Shown here piece after piece: positions 62,515 to 64,000 of a stretch of DNA of 64,000 nt; position 1 is the first letter of the stretch; each line of letters starts with the position of its first letter. The notes beneath the pieces were generated by a model that was not told the DNA's origin, searched no databases, and worked only from the letters and a program-made list of their open reading frames with translations. Made by a program: the position numbers and the translations under genes. Source of the stretch: Cololabis saira (lineage: Eukaryota > Chordata > Actinopteri > Beloniformes > Belonidae); the NCBI RefSeq assembly GCF_033807715.1, contig NC_084599.1, positions 13,269,125 through 13,333,124 on the forward strand, in the 5' to 3' direction.

Positions 62515-64000
62515 ATGCGCCTCATAGGGTGCACAGTGCTTTTCTCAGTCCTCCTGCAAGTTATGGTAAGAAATAACAAGATTAGGACTGAAGCGCAGCA
62601 CTGGAATTTAATTTAGCAGGAAAGAAGCATTTGTTATGTTTATTTTTACTGTAATCCATGTCTGTGTTATGTTCGATGTAGAACATGTTAATGCTAATTC
62701 TTAACCTCTTTCCTCCGTAATAGTCTACTCCAACAGAGGACTGGCAGAGGGCCACATCTGTTTATGAGTTCAATGCAACAGATATTGATGGGAATCATAT
62801 TTCCATGGAGAAGTACAGGTACGTTTGTCTCTGATGCGTTTTATCTAATTTGACCTCAGCAACCAATCGCAGGCCTATGAACCCTTTTAATAATATGTGT
62901 TTTCTATACGTGTCTCCTTTGTGATTTCAGGGGATATGTTCTCGTCATCACCAATGTTGCCTCCAAATGAGGAAAAACCCCAGTAAACTACTCTCAGTTT
63001 GCCGACATGCACGCTAGGTATACTGAGAGAGGTTTACGCATCCTTGGCTTCCCGTCTAACCAGTTTGGGAATCAGGTAAAATACACTTCATTCCAGACTG
63101 ATCTGATCATCTTCATGTTTATGTGTAAAATAAAGATGGGCAAGATTTTTATAATACATTTTCTGATCATTGCAAATGTATTTCAAGGAAAAATGATATG
63201 ATACTTATAGTCAAATAAGCCATTTTCCGTTACATTTGTGTCATGTATGCTCTCGTCTCTGCCGAGGTTCAGGGATGATGTGTTCATGATGATCAGTACA
63301 GTTTGTTCATTTGTCTAAACTGGCTGGATTTATGTCAGTTCCCAATGTCATGCAAAAACCTAAGCAGAAAAGATTTTCTTTTACTGGCTTTAAAACGAAT
63401 CACCTGTGGTTTTCATGTACCACATCACATTAAACTGGAATCACTCATGTTATCACAATCCTTTATACAATGTCTGTACTGTTATCATTTGATTCTGAAC
63501 AGCCAGGGAGGATGTCATGAATATCATGTTAATAATGGAGGAATACATAGGTGAAGCCATTCACGTGAGATTTTAGGAATAAGTATGTAACAATCAATTT
63601 CTGTTGAAGTCACTAAGTTGAAAAATGTGTTTCTGAATGAGATCCCCAGACTCTAAATTGTTGACAGATCTTTGTTGTTTTATGTTTGGTTTAACTGCGT
63701 AGGAGCCAGGAAACGAAACTCAGATCAAGCAGTTTGCTCGCTCTTACAATGCTGAGTTTGACATGTTCAGTAAGATTGAAGTGAACGGGAACGGCGCTCA
63801 CCCTCTGTGGAAGTGGCTGAAGGAGCAGCCCAACGGGAAAGGCACCTTTGGAAAGTAAGTGGAGAAGAAATACATGAATCCAGAGTTAGGTTTTCAGGAA
63901 GAAAGCTTTTATTTGATTGTGGACTAAATAATTTGAATTGTTGACTGACTTGTATTTTTTTATTTTATTCCTGTAGTAGCATCAAGTGGAATTTCACCAA
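62515..64000 (+). CDS. gpx4: Glutathione peroxidase 4 (selenoprotein), 5' part
   Basis: Exons: 62515-62565, 62724-62818, 62931-63075, 63703-63854, and 63977 onwards, running past the window end. The first exon encodes a hydrophobic leader ([17 protein letters not shown]). The body reads [20 protein letters not shown], then TNVASK, an in-frame TGA at 62968-62970, then [10 protein letters not shown]. In GPX4 this position is selenocysteine, here about residue 62, read by a SECIS element in the 3' UTR, which lies outside the window. The other catalytic residues are present: Gln in SNQFGNQ and Trp-Asn in IKWNF. GPX4 reduces phospholipid hydroperoxides with glutathione and guards against ferroptosis. 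The usual FPCNQF motif is FPSNQF here. It resembles fish gpx4 paralogues with a leader, and I cannot tell which one. Gene finders that treat TGA as stop would split or lose it. Confidence 0.95.

Overview
This window is vertebrate nuclear DNA, almost certainly from a teleost fish. Genes are split into many short exons with GT/AG introns, the intergenic DNA is AT-rich with long (TA)n tracts, and the transposon debris is typically teleost (L2/Maui-like and L1-like LINE tails, hAT and PIF/Harbinger MITEs, Tc1/mariner relics). The species cannot be named from this. I found no bacterial-type operon, CRISPR array, tRNA or rRNA.

Five protein-coding genes are present. From left to right: the 3' end of sbno2 (strawberry notch homolog 2, + strand, to 3189); the whole of tjp3 (ZO-3 tight junction scaffold, + strand, 14065-31675, 30 coding exons, 1335 aa as I spliced it); the whole of arhgap45 (HMHA1, an F-BAR/C1/RhoGAP protein, + strand, 34175-51509, 24 coding exons, 1211 aa); the whole of polr2e (RPB5, - strand, 52585-59810, 7 exons, 210 aa); and the 5' part of gpx4 (selenocysteine glutathione peroxidase, + strand, from 62515 and running off the window). 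Exon phases were followed by hand, and the complete models close without a frame break. From memory, sbno2, arhgap45, polr2e and gpx4 are also neighbours on human 19p13.3, with ARHGAP45, POLR2E and GPX4 in the same relative orientation, so this is an ancient linkage block with tjp3 placed between sbno2 and arhgap45.

The products do not form one pathway. sbno2 is a helicase-like transcriptional co-regulator, tjp3 links claudins and occludin to actin, arhgap45 switches off Rho GTPases at the membrane, polr2e is a subunit shared by RNA polymerases I, II and III, and gpx4 detoxifies lipid hydroperoxides.

Non-coding stretches are mostly transposon remains. The large second intron of polr2e (53721-59443) is the richest: an L2-like LINE with a mutated catalytic motif is cut by a Harbinger-like element (TSD CTG), which carries half of a mariner-like MITE; a second LINE tail with an 18-bp TSD sits in the L2 tail; and hAT elements with 8-bp TSDs lie on both sides. 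The most interesting coding observation is in tjp3: the linker between PDZ2 and PDZ3 is built from strictly alternating exons of phase 2-1 and 1-2 that encode related proline-rich and SDSES-type segments, as if a two-exon module had been tandemly duplicated. No wholly new biological system was seen.
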